Source: Candidatus Iainarchaeum sp.
GTDB taxonomy: Archaea; Iainarchaeota; Iainarchaeia; Iainarchaeales; UBA10219
DNA length: 64,000 nt
Assembly: GCA_018304425.1 (NCBI GenBank)
Contig: JAGVWE010000002.1
Location: 124,001 to 188,000 of the forward strand
Reading direction: 5' to 3'
Shown here: positions 15,810 through 24,501 of the stretch, one piece after another
Layout of the letters: each line of letters begins with the position of its first letter
Numbering within the stretch: the stretch's first letter is position 1
Notes under the pieces: generated by a model
Databases searched by the model: none
Seen by the model: the letters and a program-made list of their open reading frames with translations, nothing else
Told to the model about the DNA's origin: nothing
Made by a program: the position numbers and the translations under genes

Positions 15810-16767
15810 CGAGGGCATTTTTTTCTTTGGGGTTTACGTCGCTTTCTTCGTGGCCGGCTTTGCCTCGGTGCATGGGGTGGCACGGTGGCTGAAGGCCAAG
15901 GGCATTGTGGGGCGGGACATCAACAAGCCGGGGGAGCCGTTGTTGCCGGAGAGCGCGGGCATTGCCTTGCTGGTTCCCCTGTGGTTGTTCGTCGGGGGCT
16001 ATAACCTCTGGGTGGCACAGGCCTTGGACTTGATTGCCTTGGCTTGCCTGGCCACCGGGTATGCTTTGGTGGGGTTCCTGGATGACACGCGGAACAAGTT
16101 CGCTGGGAAGCCCATGGGTTGGGGGGAGCGGGCGCTGCCGATTGCCGTGCTGACCCTTGTGTTTGCCTGGAATTACGCGGAAAGCGTGTACGTGTTTCCC
16201 TTCGTGGCCTTGTTCGTGGGCGTCATCGCTTCGCTGCACAACACCTTTGCGGGCTTGAATGGATGGGAAGTGGGAACGTCTTGGCTGATGGGGTTGGCGG
16301 CGGCGTGGCTGCTGCTGGGAACTCCCTTGTTCTTGCCTGCCCTGGCCTTCAATGCCTTGGTGTTGGGCTTGCTGGCGTGGAACGTGTTTCCGGCCCGGGT
16401 GTTTCCGGGGGACAGTGGAACCCTGTTGTTGGGGGCCTTGAATGCGGGGCTGGTGGCGTTGACGGCGGATGTCCGGTTGATGGGCTTCTATGCCTTGTTG
16501 TTCGCGCCGCACTTCCTGGACCTGGTGGGGTTGAAGTGGGTGACGAATGCCGGGGACATGACGCAGAACATTCAGCATCCGTATGCCTTGGATGCCGAAG
16601 CGCGGATTTGCCTGCCAATGCATGGGGGCGGGCGGAGGAAACTGGATTTCGCGAAGGCCCTGGTTTGCTTGGTGGGGCCGCTGGGGGAGGACCGGCTGGT
16701 GTGGTTGATCTGGTCAGTGGTCGCGGGCTGGCTGGTAGTCGCTTTTCTCTTTTTCAAGCCGCTTTGA
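15802..16767 (+). CDS. GlcNAc-1-phosphate transferase-like membrane enzyme (MraY/WecA/Alg7 family)
   Basis: A 321-residue polytopic protein of the polyprenyl-phosphate sugar-1-phosphate transferase family, which makes the first lipid-linked sugar for N-glycosylation. Motifs: KPGEPLLPESAGIALL near residue 45, the DD motif in ALVGFLDDTRNKFAGKP, HNTFAGLNGWEVGTSW, and FPGDSGTLLLGALNAG. About nine to ten hydrophobic segments are visible. It overlaps truD by eight bases and its 3' end overlaps the convergent flippase-like gene by 54 bases. With the S-layer gene and several glycosyltransferases nearby, it plausibly starts S-layer glycan assembly. Confidence 0.88.
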   Translation: MTDEGIFFFGVYVAFFVAGFASVHGVARWLKAKGIVGRDINKPGEPLLPESAGIALLVPLWLFVGGYNLWVAQALDLIALACLATGYALVGFLDDTRNKFAGKPMGWGERALPIAVLTLVFAWNYAESVYVFPFVALFVGVIASLHNTFAGLNGWEVGTSWLMGLAAAWLLLGTPLFLPALAFNALVLGLLAWNVFPARVFPGDSGTLLLGALNAGLVALTADVRLMGFYALLFAPHFLDLVGLKWVTNAGDMTQNIQHPYALDAEARICLPMHGGGRRKLDFAKALVCLVGPLGEDRLVWLIWSVVAGWLVVAFLFFKPL

Positions 16768-17727
16768 GCTGGCCAGCCAGACCAGGACGCTTAACAGCGT
16801 GGGAATGACCAGTCTTACCAGGTCGTAGACGGCGAGCAGGGCAATGATTTGCGCGGCTGAGAGCGTGATGCCCGCGATGAGTTCGGGGAAGGCCAGGAAG
16901 TGCCAGGCCATTATTTCCACGAGGCCGATGCCGCGGGGAAGCAGGGGAGCGCGTTCGAGCACGGAAATCATGACCATGAGGAGCAGCAGGGAGTGGAAGC
17001 TGAGGACGATGCCGAGGGAGAAGAAACTGTATTGGAGGGCGAAGAACTCGAAGGCCCAGGAGAGCGCGGAGAGAAAGAGGAGGAGGAAGAATTCTTCTTT
17101 GGTCAGCCGGTCAATGGAGGCCGAGTAGCGGGCGAAGAAGTGGTGGACGCGGGAGAAAAAGGGGAGCGGCTTTGAAAGCCGTTCCAGGGAGTTCAAGAGG
17201 CCGGCGGAGGCTTTTTTTTCGAAGGGGAAAAGGAAGAGGATGGAGACCAGCAGCACCACGATGAACCCGGAGAGGAAGCCGAAGAAAAACACGGGGTCTG
17301 TTTTCGTGTTCAAGAAGAAGAGGAGGGCCATGGAGGCCACGATGGAGAGGATGAGGAACTTGGTGCCCTTGGCGACCAGGGACGCCGCAATCGAGTCCGA
17401 GTAGGGCACGCCGAAGAATTCCTTTAAACGGAGGCTGCGCAGGGCCTCGGAACCCACTTGCACGGGGGTGAGGGCGCCGTAGAGGGCGGTCAAGCCCACG
17501 ACCACGAGCCTGGAATACGGCAGGGCCTTGCGCTTTTTTATCAGGTAAGCCCATGAAATAAGCCACAGTATTACGGAGAATACGTAAAAAATGATGGCCA
17601 GGACGAAGAAATTCGGGTTCAAATCGAGGAGCACGGTGGGTGCATAGGTCAGCCCTAGGCCCATGGCGGTGATTAAGGCAAAGACAAGGAAGAGGCTTAG
17701 AATCGAGGTTTTAAGGAAGTGGTGCAA
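16714..17727 (-). CDS. Flippase-like multi-pass membrane protein (UPF0104/LPG synthase TM family)
   Basis: A 337-residue protein with about eight membrane helices. Features of the lysylphosphatidylglycerol-synthase transmembrane family are visible: YGALTPVQVGSEALRSLRLK with the conserved Gly-x-Glu-x2-R, and later PLLPRGIGLVEIM. In archaea these proteins occur beside glycosyltransferases and are proposed to move lipid-linked sugars or lipids. Convergent with, and overlapping, the GlcNAc-1-P transferase-like gene. The downstream gene begins 13 bases after its... reverse neighbour, so this gene and 17740-18354 may share a transcript. Confidence 0.8.
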   Translation of the reverse strand: MHHFLKTSILSLFLVFALITAMGLGLTYAPTVLLDLNPNFFVLAIIFYVFSVILWLISWAYLIKKRKALPYSRLVVVGLTALYGALTPVQVGSEALRSLRLKEFFGVPYSDSIAASLVAKGTKFLILSIVASMALLFFLNTKTDPVFFFGFLSGFIVVLLVSILFLFPFEKKASAGLLNSLERLSKPLPFFSRVHHFFARYSASIDRLTKEEFFLLLFLSALSWAFEFFALQYSFFSLGIVLSFHSLLLLMVMISVLERAPLLPRGIGLVEIMAWHFLAFPELIAGITLSAAQIIALLAVYDLVRLVIPTLLSVLVWLASSKRLEKEKSDYQPARDH

Positions 17728-17739
17728 GTCAAGCCCTGC

Positions 17740-18354
17740 TCAGTTTTTGAGTTGCTTCAGGAGGTCGTTGGACTTGGCAATGACTTCACCGGTGTTGGGG
17801 AACATGAACTCCAACAACACCCGGGAGACCGGGGAAACGTCGTTGACTGACTTGGGTTTCACCGTGACCGCATTGCTTTCGACGACGACTTCCGGCTTCA
17901 ACAAGCCCGCGTCCGGCAACTCGATGAAGAGGTGCACGGCTTGGGAGGACGCAAGCAGGGCCCCGCATTCGGTGGCCGAAACCTCCTGGTTGTCCTGGGT
18001 CTTTGAATCGACTTGGCACTTTACGAGCTGCTTGCCCTTGTCGTAGACGCGGAAAACGGACTCGGTTTGCTTGCCGTTCGCGGCAAGAACCGTGCGGAAC
18101 AGAATCCAGGCCGGGCCCACGTAGCTGTTCACCGTGCTTCCCTCGTAAAAGGAGGGCACCAGCAGGAACGAGTCCGCGGCCGCGAGCGCGGAAAGCTGGT
18201 TGCCGGGGGGAAGGCTTTTGGCCTTGAACAAGACGCCTTTCTGGTCGGCCTTGAACTTGTAGGGATCCAGGGAGTCGAGGACGATGACGCTGGCGCTCAC
18301 CAGCAGCACGGCCAAGGCCAGAACCGTTAGGTAGAAGACCTGCTTTTTCTGCAT
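17740..18354 (-). CDS. Membrane-anchored hypothetical protein
   Basis: A 204-residue protein beginning MQKKQVFYLTVLALAVLLVS, a single N-terminal membrane anchor or uncleaved signal, followed by an extracellular mostly beta domain (DSLDPYKFKADQKGVLFKAK, SAVHLFIELPDAG-like strands). Two Cys (VKCQVDS and ATECGALL) could form a disulfide outside the cell. No family recognised. It ends 12 bases before the flippase-like gene starts, which suggests co-transcription. A longer frame to 18447 exists but includes the region before the S-layer terminator and is unlikely. Confidence 0.6.
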   Translation of the reverse strand: MQKKQVFYLTVLALAVLLVSASVIVLDSLDPYKFKADQKGVLFKAKSLPPGNQLSALAAADSFLLVPSFYEGSTVNSYVGPAWILFRTVLAANGKQTESVFRVYDKGKQLVKCQVDSKTQDNQEVSATECGALLASSQAVHLFIELPDAGLLKPEVVVESNAVTVKPKSVNDVSPVSRVLLEFMFPNTGEVIAKSNDLLKQLKN

Positions 18355-18445
18355 GGAAAAACCGTGAAGGAATGGGGTTGGAAAAGGCTTAAAAGCCTCT
18401 GCTTGGCCGGAAGCCTGGGCAGTGGCCGAACGGCTGGGTTGCGAC

Positions 18446-18500
18446 AAAAAAAAGAAAAAAAGAAAAGGGGAAAGCCAGGTTTTTGCCTGGCCTTTCGGCC
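18446..18500 (-). terminator. Terminator-like hairpins and T-tract after the S-layer gene
   Basis: Read on the minus strand, the S-layer stop is followed by GGCCGAAAGGCC (a perfect short hairpin) overlapping a second stem, CCAGG and CCTGG around a run of five A, then a T-rich tract of about 20 bases. Archaeal RNA polymerase stops at T-tracts, and the hairpins may protect the 3' end of an abundant mRNA. Confidence 0.55.
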
Positions 18501-18518
18501 CTTGTTCTACTGCTGCGT

Positions 18519-21500
18519 TTAAGCCAACGAGTCGATGGCGTCGATCAGCTCTTGAGCTGCTCGGCCGGTGTCGTTAGCCGTGTAACCAGCGACTACAATG
18601 TCGCCAGTTGCAGCGTCCACCTCGGCTACCATGTCGCCAGACTTCGTCAGCCGGTCCGCCAAGCCAGCCACTTCTTTGGCCAACTTGTTGACAATGTGTC
18701 CACCAACAACGATGTTGGTTCCGACTGGAGCCTCGCTGTCCACGTACACCATGGTGTCCGGAACCCTTGCGGGCATCTTATAGGTTGACGGCGTAGCCGC
18801 ACACGTGGCTGGAGCGCCGGTTCCGCCGGTGACAGCGCAGGTAGCCTTGCCCATTGATATCTTGGACAAGGTGATGCTGGTGCCGTCGTCCGCCGTAACG
18901 GTTTCTCCTTCCTTGACGGTGTACTCTCTGCCGCCGGTTTCAACCTCTGAGACCTCTCCTCTTCCTATCACGTACAGGTAGGATTCGGGGTGGTTCTCCG
19001 GGTAGAACACGGTGAACCTCGAGCCGTCGGTTTCCGCGAGGGAACCGAAGTCCGAGAACGCCTTGCTCATGTAGATTTCGGGCCTGTCACTTCTCAGAGT
19101 CCAGATGTTGCTTGCAACAGTGGCTGTGTACTCTGTGTCGTGGTAGGATACCTCGAAGGTTGGCAAGGTCCTCTCGGGGTTGGAGGCGTCAACCAGTCTG
19201 TCGTTGGCCGTGTCCACGTATACCGTGTATTCGTAGGTGGCTCCGACAGTGGTCTGCGTCTCTTCACCCTCGTCGACTTCGAAGATGGCCGTTGTATAGG
19301 CATCGTCGGACTCGCTCATGTTGAATTTCGGGTGACCTGTTCCTAACCCGGATACACCGAAGACGGAATCGTCTATCATGTAGAAGGTTGCGTCCGTGAT
19401 GTCATCCAAGTCCAGGTCTTCCGCGGTAGTTGCGCTGGCTGGGTTCGAGACTCCCCGGAACTTCAACGAACCGCCTTCTTGGGTGTTGATGTTCTGGTCG
19501 TCCAGAATCAGTTCGAAGTCGCTTCTACCTGATTGGTCGACGATGATGGGCACATACTCGAACTTGGCGTCGTTCAAGCCTTCCAGCCTGATTGGGCACC
19601 AGTCGAACATGTTTCCGTCGTCCAAGTACAGCCTATTGTCTTGGGCGTTGCCGCAGGTGTAGCTGCCTGTAGCCGACTGATAGTTGGCCCACACGTTGTT
19701 CAGGTCGTACTGAACGGCCGTGGTGGTGTCAACCGTGGTCAAGCCGATCTGGTAGGTGTTCGAGTTCAACGGGTCTGGGTAAATGGTTCCCGAGACCGCG
19801 GTGCCCTCAATCATCCGCAGACTTGACTTGGCCGTCAACCGCGTCCTAATCACGGTTGGAGCGCCGATGTTGGCGTCCTGGACTACGTACGAGATGCCGT
19901 CGAAGTTACAGATTTCGCCGTCATTCACGTCGAAGTTGCTGGCCGATGGAGCGCTTGCTCCGTTGGCCCCGCACCAGTCCAGGCCTCCGCCGAGTGTGCC
20001 GATGGAGATACCCACACCAGCGTTGCTGTTCATGTCGACGGTCAGACCGTTCAGCCTGTTACCGTCTCCAACCAATAGGTTGGTGTCCGAGGTGTTCGCC
20101 TCGTAGTAATACGATTGCGCACCCTGGTCGAAGGTGAACACTCTACCGGAACCGGCTGCCGTGATGGTAGTCAGGTTCGGGATGTAGAATGGCACCTTGT
20201 GCCGGACATCGACTTCGTCCGAGAAGTCTATGTAACCGATTGAGTCGGTTGGCCCTCTGCCGAGGCCGAGGAACCTGTAGACTTCTGTCTCAAAGCCGCC
20301 GTACTCGACCTGGATGAAAGGCTCGCCTTCGTCGGTCTTGAGGACCGCTTTCTCGAAGCCCCTGTTGGGGTTCAAGGCAGCGAACTTTCCGCCGGCCCTT
20401 CCGGTGTCTCTGAGATACGAGTCGTCGTTGTCGAACGTCAGAGCTTCGTTGGTTATAACGACTCTCTGCAGGGTGTTGTTGTCTGGGTTGCCCGAAGCAC
20501 AAAAGGCCGTTGAGCCCGTGTTCGTGCAGTCCGTGTCTCCGGAGAAGACCAGGCTAGTGTCCCAGTCGTAGATACCGTCGGTATCGTCTTCGTCGAACGG
20601 GAATCCCCTGTTCTCCTGCAACTCAATCCTGTTGTCTCCCACGATGACGGTGGGCCTGAAGATTTCCTGGAAACCCTCGTCGATTCTCTTGTTGATTTCC
20701 TGGACGAACAGGCCTGACCGCAGGACTTCGTCGCCGTTCTCGTCTTCCCAGACTCCTTCGTCGTCGCCGGCTGCGAACTGGTCTTCGTCGACCAAGTTAC
20801 CCTGGGCGTCGTACAAGGCAATGCTGATGACATTGGTTGAGCCTTGCGCGTAACCTTCGCCGATGACGGCCTTCATTTCCTGGCCCTCGTACTTGCCTTT
20901 TCCGATGAGCCCGGTGATTTCGTCGCCCTCTGAGTAGACCTTTTCCGAGGCTGCTCTGAGGAGTTCGACCAAGGCGTCCGTGCCTCCAATGGTGTTCCTA
21001 TTGATCTTTCTGATCAAGTAGAGTTCACCGAAGAAGTACAGCTCCTGCCGGTCGGAAATGCTGTCGTCGAGGTAGGCTGAACCATTGGATTCCACCGCGT
21101 TCAAACCGTCGCCCAGGTCAATGACGTACTGGACACCCGAAGCGGGGATCTTGAATTGGAGGTCCTCTACTTCGTCGTCGGTGTTGAACTTGGCGTCACC
21201 CTGGACTTGCACCTGTTCTTCGACGGTTACGTCGGAGGTGGTGTTGCCAACCCTCTTGGTGACGGTTTCCTTTCTCAGGAAGGGAAGCGCGCCCTGTTGG
21301 AGGGTCACAATTCCGTCGGTTCCCGAGGAAACCCCTTCTTCTTTTCGGTCGAACTCGGTCGTGATACCGGTGTTCAAGTCGAATTTGACGGATTTAACGT
21401 TTTCTCCGCCGATCGTCAGGGTTCTTCCCAAAGAGAAGACCGCTGAAACGTCTTCAATGGTCGGAGTAGCAGTTCCGCCCGAGACTCCACCTGCAACCGA

Positions 21501-21746
21501 TGTCGAGACCGTTCCGGTAGTATATGCCTTCGAAGCTAACTTCGCGGCAATCCGGCCGGCCCAAACCCAGTCGCTGTAGCCCGCATCCGCACCAGCTACG
21601 ACTTTGACAATAGGCTCGCCCGTAGTTGAATCATACAGGTCGCTTTTTGTCAGGCTGATGGCGGAAACGATTGGAGCGAGAGCAGTTCCGACTAACGCTG
21701 CACCGATTCCAACGGCAGCGAGTTTCTTGATGCTCAATCCTTTCAT
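18519..21746 (-). CDS. Major S-layer protein (Methanococcus-type)
   Basis: A 1075-residue secreted protein. The N-terminus MKGLSIKKLAAVGIGAALVG with a cleaved signal ending near APIVSA, followed by an acidic mature protein, matches the S-layer family of Methanococcales and several DPANN archaea. The body is rich in Thr, Asp, Glu and Gly. It ends with the family-type C-terminal segment: VYVDSEAPVGTNIVVGGHIV and TANDTGRAAQELIDAID. Several N-x-S/T sites are present. A GAGGTG ribosome site eight bases before the ATG fixes the start. It has a long structured leader and a terminator, as expected for one of the most expressed genes. Confidence 0.9.
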   Translation of the reverse strand: MKGLSIKKLAAVGIGAALVGTALAPIVSAISLTKSDLYDSTTGEPIVKVVAGADAGYSDWVWAGRIAAKLASKAYTTGTVSTSVAGGVSGGTATPTIEDVSAVFSLGRTLTIGGENVKSVKFDLNTGITTEFDRKEEGVSSGTDGIVTLQQGALPFLRKETVTKRVGNTTSDVTVEEQVQVQGDAKFNTDDEVEDLQFKIPASGVQYVIDLGDGLNAVESNGSAYLDDSISDRQELYFFGELYLIRKINRNTIGGTDALVELLRAASEKVYSEGDEITGLIGKGKYEGQEMKAVIGEGYAQGSTNVISIALYDAQGNLVDEDQFAAGDDEGVWEDENGDEVLRSGLFVQEINKRIDEGFQEIFRPTVIVGDNRIELQENRGFPFDEDDTDGIYDWDTSLVFSGDTDCTNTGSTAFCASGNPDNNTLQRVVITNEALTFDNDDSYLRDTGRAGGKFAALNPNRGFEKAVLKTDEGEPFIQVEYGGFETEVYRFLGLGRGPTDSIGYIDFSDEVDVRHKVPFYIPNLTTITAAGSGRVFTFDQGAQSYYYEANTSDTNLLVGDGNRLNGLTVDMNSNAGVGISIGTLGGGLDWCGANGASAPSASNFDVNDGEICNFDGISYVVQDANIGAPTVIRTRLTAKSSLRMIEGTAVSGTIYPDPLNSNTYQIGLTTVDTTTAVQYDLNNVWANYQSATGSYTCGNAQDNRLYLDDGNMFDWCPIRLEGLNDAKFEYVPIIVDQSGRSDFELILDDQNINTQEGGSLKFRGVSNPASATTAEDLDLDDITDATFYMIDDSVFGVSGLGTGHPKFNMSESDDAYTTAIFEVDEGEETQTTVGATYEYTVYVDTANDRLVDASNPERTLPTFEVSYHDTEYTATVASNIWTLRSDRPEIYMSKAFSDFGSLAETDGSRFTVFYPENHPESYLYVIGRGEVSEVETGGREYTVKEGETVTADDGTSITLSKISMGKATCAVTGGTGAPATCAATPSTYKMPARVPDTMVYVDSEAPVGTNIVVGGHIVNKLAKEVAGLADRLTKSGDMVAEVDAATGDIVVAGYTANDTGRAAQELIDAIDSLA

Positions 21747-21754
21747 TTCTGTTT

Positions 21755-21760
21755 CACCTC
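21755..21760 (-). promoter_or_regulatory. Strong ribosome site of the S-layer gene
   Basis: GAGGTG on the minus strand, eight bases before the ATG at 21746. It decides this start over an in-frame ATG eight codons upstream. Confidence 0.7.
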
Positions 21761-21777
21761 GCATTTGCATGCAAAAT

Positions 21778-21848
21778 AAGCCTACAAATAGATGTATCGA
21801 ATAAGGATGGATAGGACATGTAGGTAAACAACGTCCATTTGTAGGCTT
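21778..21848 (-). promoter_or_regulatory. 12-bp inverted repeat in the S-layer leader
   Basis: AAGCCTACAAAT at one end and its exact complement at the other, 47 bases apart. With the TATA box at 21871-21880, transcription should start near 21850, so one arm would form the very 5' end of the mRNA and the other would end about 17 bases before the ribosome site. It probably folds into a long stem that closes the leader. Confidence 0.6.
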
Positions 21849-21870
21849 CTCACACCCTTATCGTTGACTT

Positions 21871-21880
21871 CCTTTAAAAA
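21871..21880 (-). promoter_or_regulatory. TATA box of the S-layer gene
   Basis: TTTTTAAAGG on the minus strand, placed so that transcription starts at about 21850 and leaves a leader of about 100 bases that contains the inverted repeat and ribosome site. Confidence 0.5.
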
Positions 21881-22108
21881 CCTACCTGTTTAAGGCATTT
21901 AACTGAATTCTAGGCCTGTTTTTCCTGGGCCAAAATTCAGGCAATTGCTGTAAGGCTTTCCGGCAATGCCCGAATGGGGGCTAAAATGCCGGTATACGCC
22001 AAACAATGGCCTTAAATGGGTGGCTGATGCTTCTATTATTGTACGGTAGGGGTTAAAAGGGTTACGGGTTTTCTCGGCAAAAACCGATAAAAGGGTTGAA
22101 AGTCGAAC
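21881..22108. other. Intergenic stretch upstream of the S-layer promoter
   Basis: No gene, tRNA or convincing RNA is visible. It is lower in GC than the flanks and holds several short imperfect inverted repeats (for example CCGGCA and TGCCGG around 21958-21995) and TTTAAA/TTAAAA boxes. Probably upstream control sequence for the S-layer gene. Confidence 0.3.
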
Positions 22109-22753
22109 TCACCGAAATCTGCCTTTGAGCTTCTTGGAGAAGTCCAGCAGCTCTTTTTTCGTCATTTGCCTAATTATATATTCATTGTAACTGTACACCA
22201 TGTTGGCCGCGTCCACCAAGCCGTCCTGGAGGTCGTCCGCGGAAATGGTCCATTTGTCGGGTTTAAGGACTTCCAGGCTGGAGGGCCCGTAAAAGAACAA
22301 GAGTCGCATCAAGGCACGGAAGTCCTTTACCGAGAGGTTTACCTCGAGAAAACTCGAGTAATGCTCCCCGGTTTGGATGAGTTTCTCCAAGACGCACTCG
22401 TACACCGTGAAATCGGGTTCCTTGCGCAGGGCGGCCTCCATCTCGGCCAACGCCTTTTCAACCCCGGTTCGCTCGGTTGCCTGGGCTTCAATGGTTATCT
22501 TGAGGCGCACGGGATTCGAGTCCTCTTCCCCGATTTCCTTGCGCTTCTTCGCCCGCTCGGCTATTTCCTCCTTTAAACGGTACTGGGTGGGAAAGCCTTC
22601 CTTGACCACGACCCCCAACTGCAGCATTTCCCGCAACTGACGAGTTAACGCATCATAGGGGATGTCAAGCTGCTGGTTGAGCTGTTCAATGGTCTTAGGC
22701 TCATGCAACAACAACAAGGCAATGCGCTTTTGCTCCTCGGAATAGGCGACCAT
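22109..22753 (-). CDS. Winged-helix DNA-binding protein
   Basis: A 214-residue protein. Residues 1-60 form an HTH domain: EEQKRIALLLLHEPKTIEQL, then DIPYDALTRQLREMLQLGVV, then a wing with a basic helix. The remaining 150 residues are helical with no recognised ligand domain. The ATG at 22753 has a GGAG site seven bases upstream; a longer frame to 22825 is unlikely because it runs into the divergent gene. It lies upstream of the S-layer gene on the same strand and could be its regulator, which is only positional inference. Confidence 0.7.
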   Translation of the reverse strand: MVAYSEEQKRIALLLLHEPKTIEQLNQQLDIPYDALTRQLREMLQLGVVVKEGFPTQYRLKEEIAERAKKRKEIGEEDSNPVRLKITIEAQATERTGVEKALAEMEAALRKEPDFTVYECVLEKLIQTGEHYSSFLEVNLSVKDFRALMRLLFFYGPSSLEVLKPDKWTISADDLQDGLVDAANMVYSYNEYIIRQMTKKELLDFSKKLKGRFR

Positions 22754-22818
22754 ATATCTTCTCCTATAATTAATAAGGTTATTAAAGGAGGAGCCCCCCA
22801 ATTGATGGGGGTTAAACC

Positions 22819-23151
22819 ATGGCATTGACTCTTTTGGCCGGGGAACTCGGGGAACTCACCCAAACGGCGGGCCAACAAGCCGCGCAGGCCACGAGCCTCT
22901 TCTCCAACCTCACCGGCAACTGGTGGGTGCTAGTGGCTGGCATCGCCTTGATTGCCGGAACCGTCCTCCTGGTCGGCTACCTGAAGAACCTGCTCGCCAA
23001 CTCCGTGATTGGCCTGGTGGCCTGGGCCGTCCTCCACTACCTGCTCGGCGTCCAACTGCCCTTCTGGCCCAGCCTCGTGGTTTCCGCCATCTTCGGCCTC
23101 GCAGGCATCGGCGTCCTGCTGGTGCTCCGGTTCCTGGGAATTGCCTTCTAG
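22819..23151 (+). CDS. BofA-like small membrane protein
   Basis: A 110-residue protein with three hydrophobic segments. The second half, LANSVIGLVAWAVLHYLLGV followed by a FGLAGIGVLLVLRF stretch, matches the pattern of the BofA family (in Bacillus an inhibitor of sigma-K processing by a site-2 protease). Archaeal members are common and uncharacterised. The window also holds other membrane-proteolysis genes (HtpX, LonB, signal peptidase) but no site-2 protease was seen. Followed by EndoQ after 69 bases. Confidence 0.7.
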   Translation: MALTLLAGELGELTQTAGQQAAQATSLFSNLTGNWWVLVAGIALIAGTVLLVGYLKNLLANSVIGLVAWAVLHYLLGVQLPFWPSLVVSAIFGLAGIGVLLVLRFLGIAF

Positions 23152-23220
23152 CCCCCTGCCAGGGGACCCGACCGGAAAACGGAAACGTTCTATATTCTGT
23201 TTGGCTCCCAAGCTAGTGGG

Positions 23221-24501
23221 ATGGGCTTGCGCGAATTCAACCTGGACCTGCACTTCCACGGCCCCTGGGCTGGCGGAGTCAGCAAGAACATGCTCATCCC
23301 GGTCATCGCCGAACAGGCCCAGCTAAAGGGCTTGGACGTGGTCAGCACCGCGGACGCGACCCATGGAGACTGGCTGAAGCACCTCAAGCAAGAGCTGGTC
23401 GAAGAAGAGAACGGGGTCTACCGGCACCCGGGCTTTGAAACGCGGTTCCTGGTGGGCACGGAGGTCTGCTGCAACCGGCGCGTGCACCACCTCATCTACC
23501 TCCCGGACCTGGCCACGGCCGAAACCCTGCGGCTGAAGCTGATGGGGAAAGGCAGCCTGGACTGCGCCATGTGCGGCCGGCCCCAGTTGCGCATGTCCCC
23601 CGAAGAAATCGCCGGCGTGGTGCACGACCTCGGAGGCATCATCGGGCCCGCGCACGCCTTCACCCCCTATTTTTCGGTGTACGCGCACTTTGACTCGGTG
23701 AAGCAAGCCTATGGAGCAGAGGGCAAGAAGATTTCGTTCATGGAACTGGGGTTGAGCGCGGACAGCTACTTCGCGGACTTGATTGCGGAAAACCACGAGT
23801 ACGCGTTCCTGACCTGTTCGGACTCGCACAGCCCCTGGCCGCACCGCATCGGCCGGGAGTTCACGCGCATGAAGATGGAAAAGCCGGGTTTCGAGGGGCT
23901 GCGGCGGGCGCTGGCCGACCGGGAAGACGGGTTGATCACCCTCAACGCGGGCCTCGACCCCCGGGAGGGAAAGTACCACTTGACGGCCTGCAACGCCTGC
24001 TACAAGAAGTACTCCGTGGAGGCCGCGGAAAAGTTCAAGTGGAAGTGCGTGACCTGCAAGGGTGAGGTCAAGAAAGGGGTGAGGGACCGCATCCGGGAGC
24101 TCGCGGACTTCGGCGAAGAAGTGCATCCCAGGCACCGGCCGCCCTACCAGCACCTGGTGCCCCTGGCGGAAATCATCCAGGCCGCGGTGGGCGCGGAAAA
24201 CCCGTTGGCGGAAAAAGTGCAGCGGCCCTGGCTGAAGTTCGTGGAAACCGTTGGCAACGAAATCAAGGTATTGGTGGACGCACCCATCGTCGAGTTACAG
24301 GAAATCGACGAAAGAATCGCGGCCTATGTGGAGGCCTTCCGGGCGGGGCGCGTGCTCTACCTCCCCGGCGGGGGCGGCCAGTATGGGAAGCCCATCATCT
24401 GCTTGTCGGAAGAAGAGCTTGAACGGAAGAAAACCGAGTTAGGGGATGCGCTCGAAGGAAAGGGCGACGCCGAAAAGCAGCGGACGCTGTTGGACTACTA
24501 G
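23221..24501 (+). CDS. Endonuclease Q-like PHP-domain protein
   Basis: A 426-residue protein of the archaeal PHP/zinc-finger family that includes EndoQ, which nicks DNA 5' of deaminated bases and abasic sites. PHP metal ligands are visible in NLDLHFHGPWAGG, TADATHGDW, GTEVCC, GPAHAFTPYF and SDSHSPWPHRIG. A CxxC-x(n)-CxxC zinc finger follows (ACNACYKKY, KCVTCKGE) near residues 260-285, then a C-terminal domain with LPGGGGQYGKP. Length and layout match. EndoQ is stimulated by PCNA; two PCNA genes are in this window, though not adjacent. Overlaps the convergent lipoprotein gene by four bases. Confidence 0.85.
   Translation: MGLREFNLDLHFHGPWAGGVSKNMLIPVIAEQAQLKGLDVVSTADATHGDWLKHLKQELVEEENGVYRHPGFETRFLVGTEVCCNRRVHHLIYLPDLATAETLRLKLMGKGSLDCAMCGRPQLRMSPEEIAGVVHDLGGIIGPAHAFTPYFSVYAHFDSVKQAYGAEGKKISFMELGLSADSYFADLIAENHEYAFLTCSDSHSPWPHRIGREFTRMKMEKPGFEGLRRALADREDGLITLNAGLDPREGKYHLTACNACYKKYSVEAAEKFKWKCVTCKGEVKKGVRDRIRELADFGEEVHPRHRPPYQHLVPLAEIIQAAVGAENPLAEKVQRPWLKFVETVGNEIKVLVDAPIVELQEIDERIAAYVEAFRAGRVLYLPGGGGQYGKPIICLSEEELERKKTELGDALEGKGDAEKQRTLLDY

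Noticed and set aside
21849..22108. tRNA or C/D-box RNA upstream of the S-layer gene
   Set aside because: No RTGATGA/CTGA pair or cloverleaf was found; only short imperfect inverted repeats.
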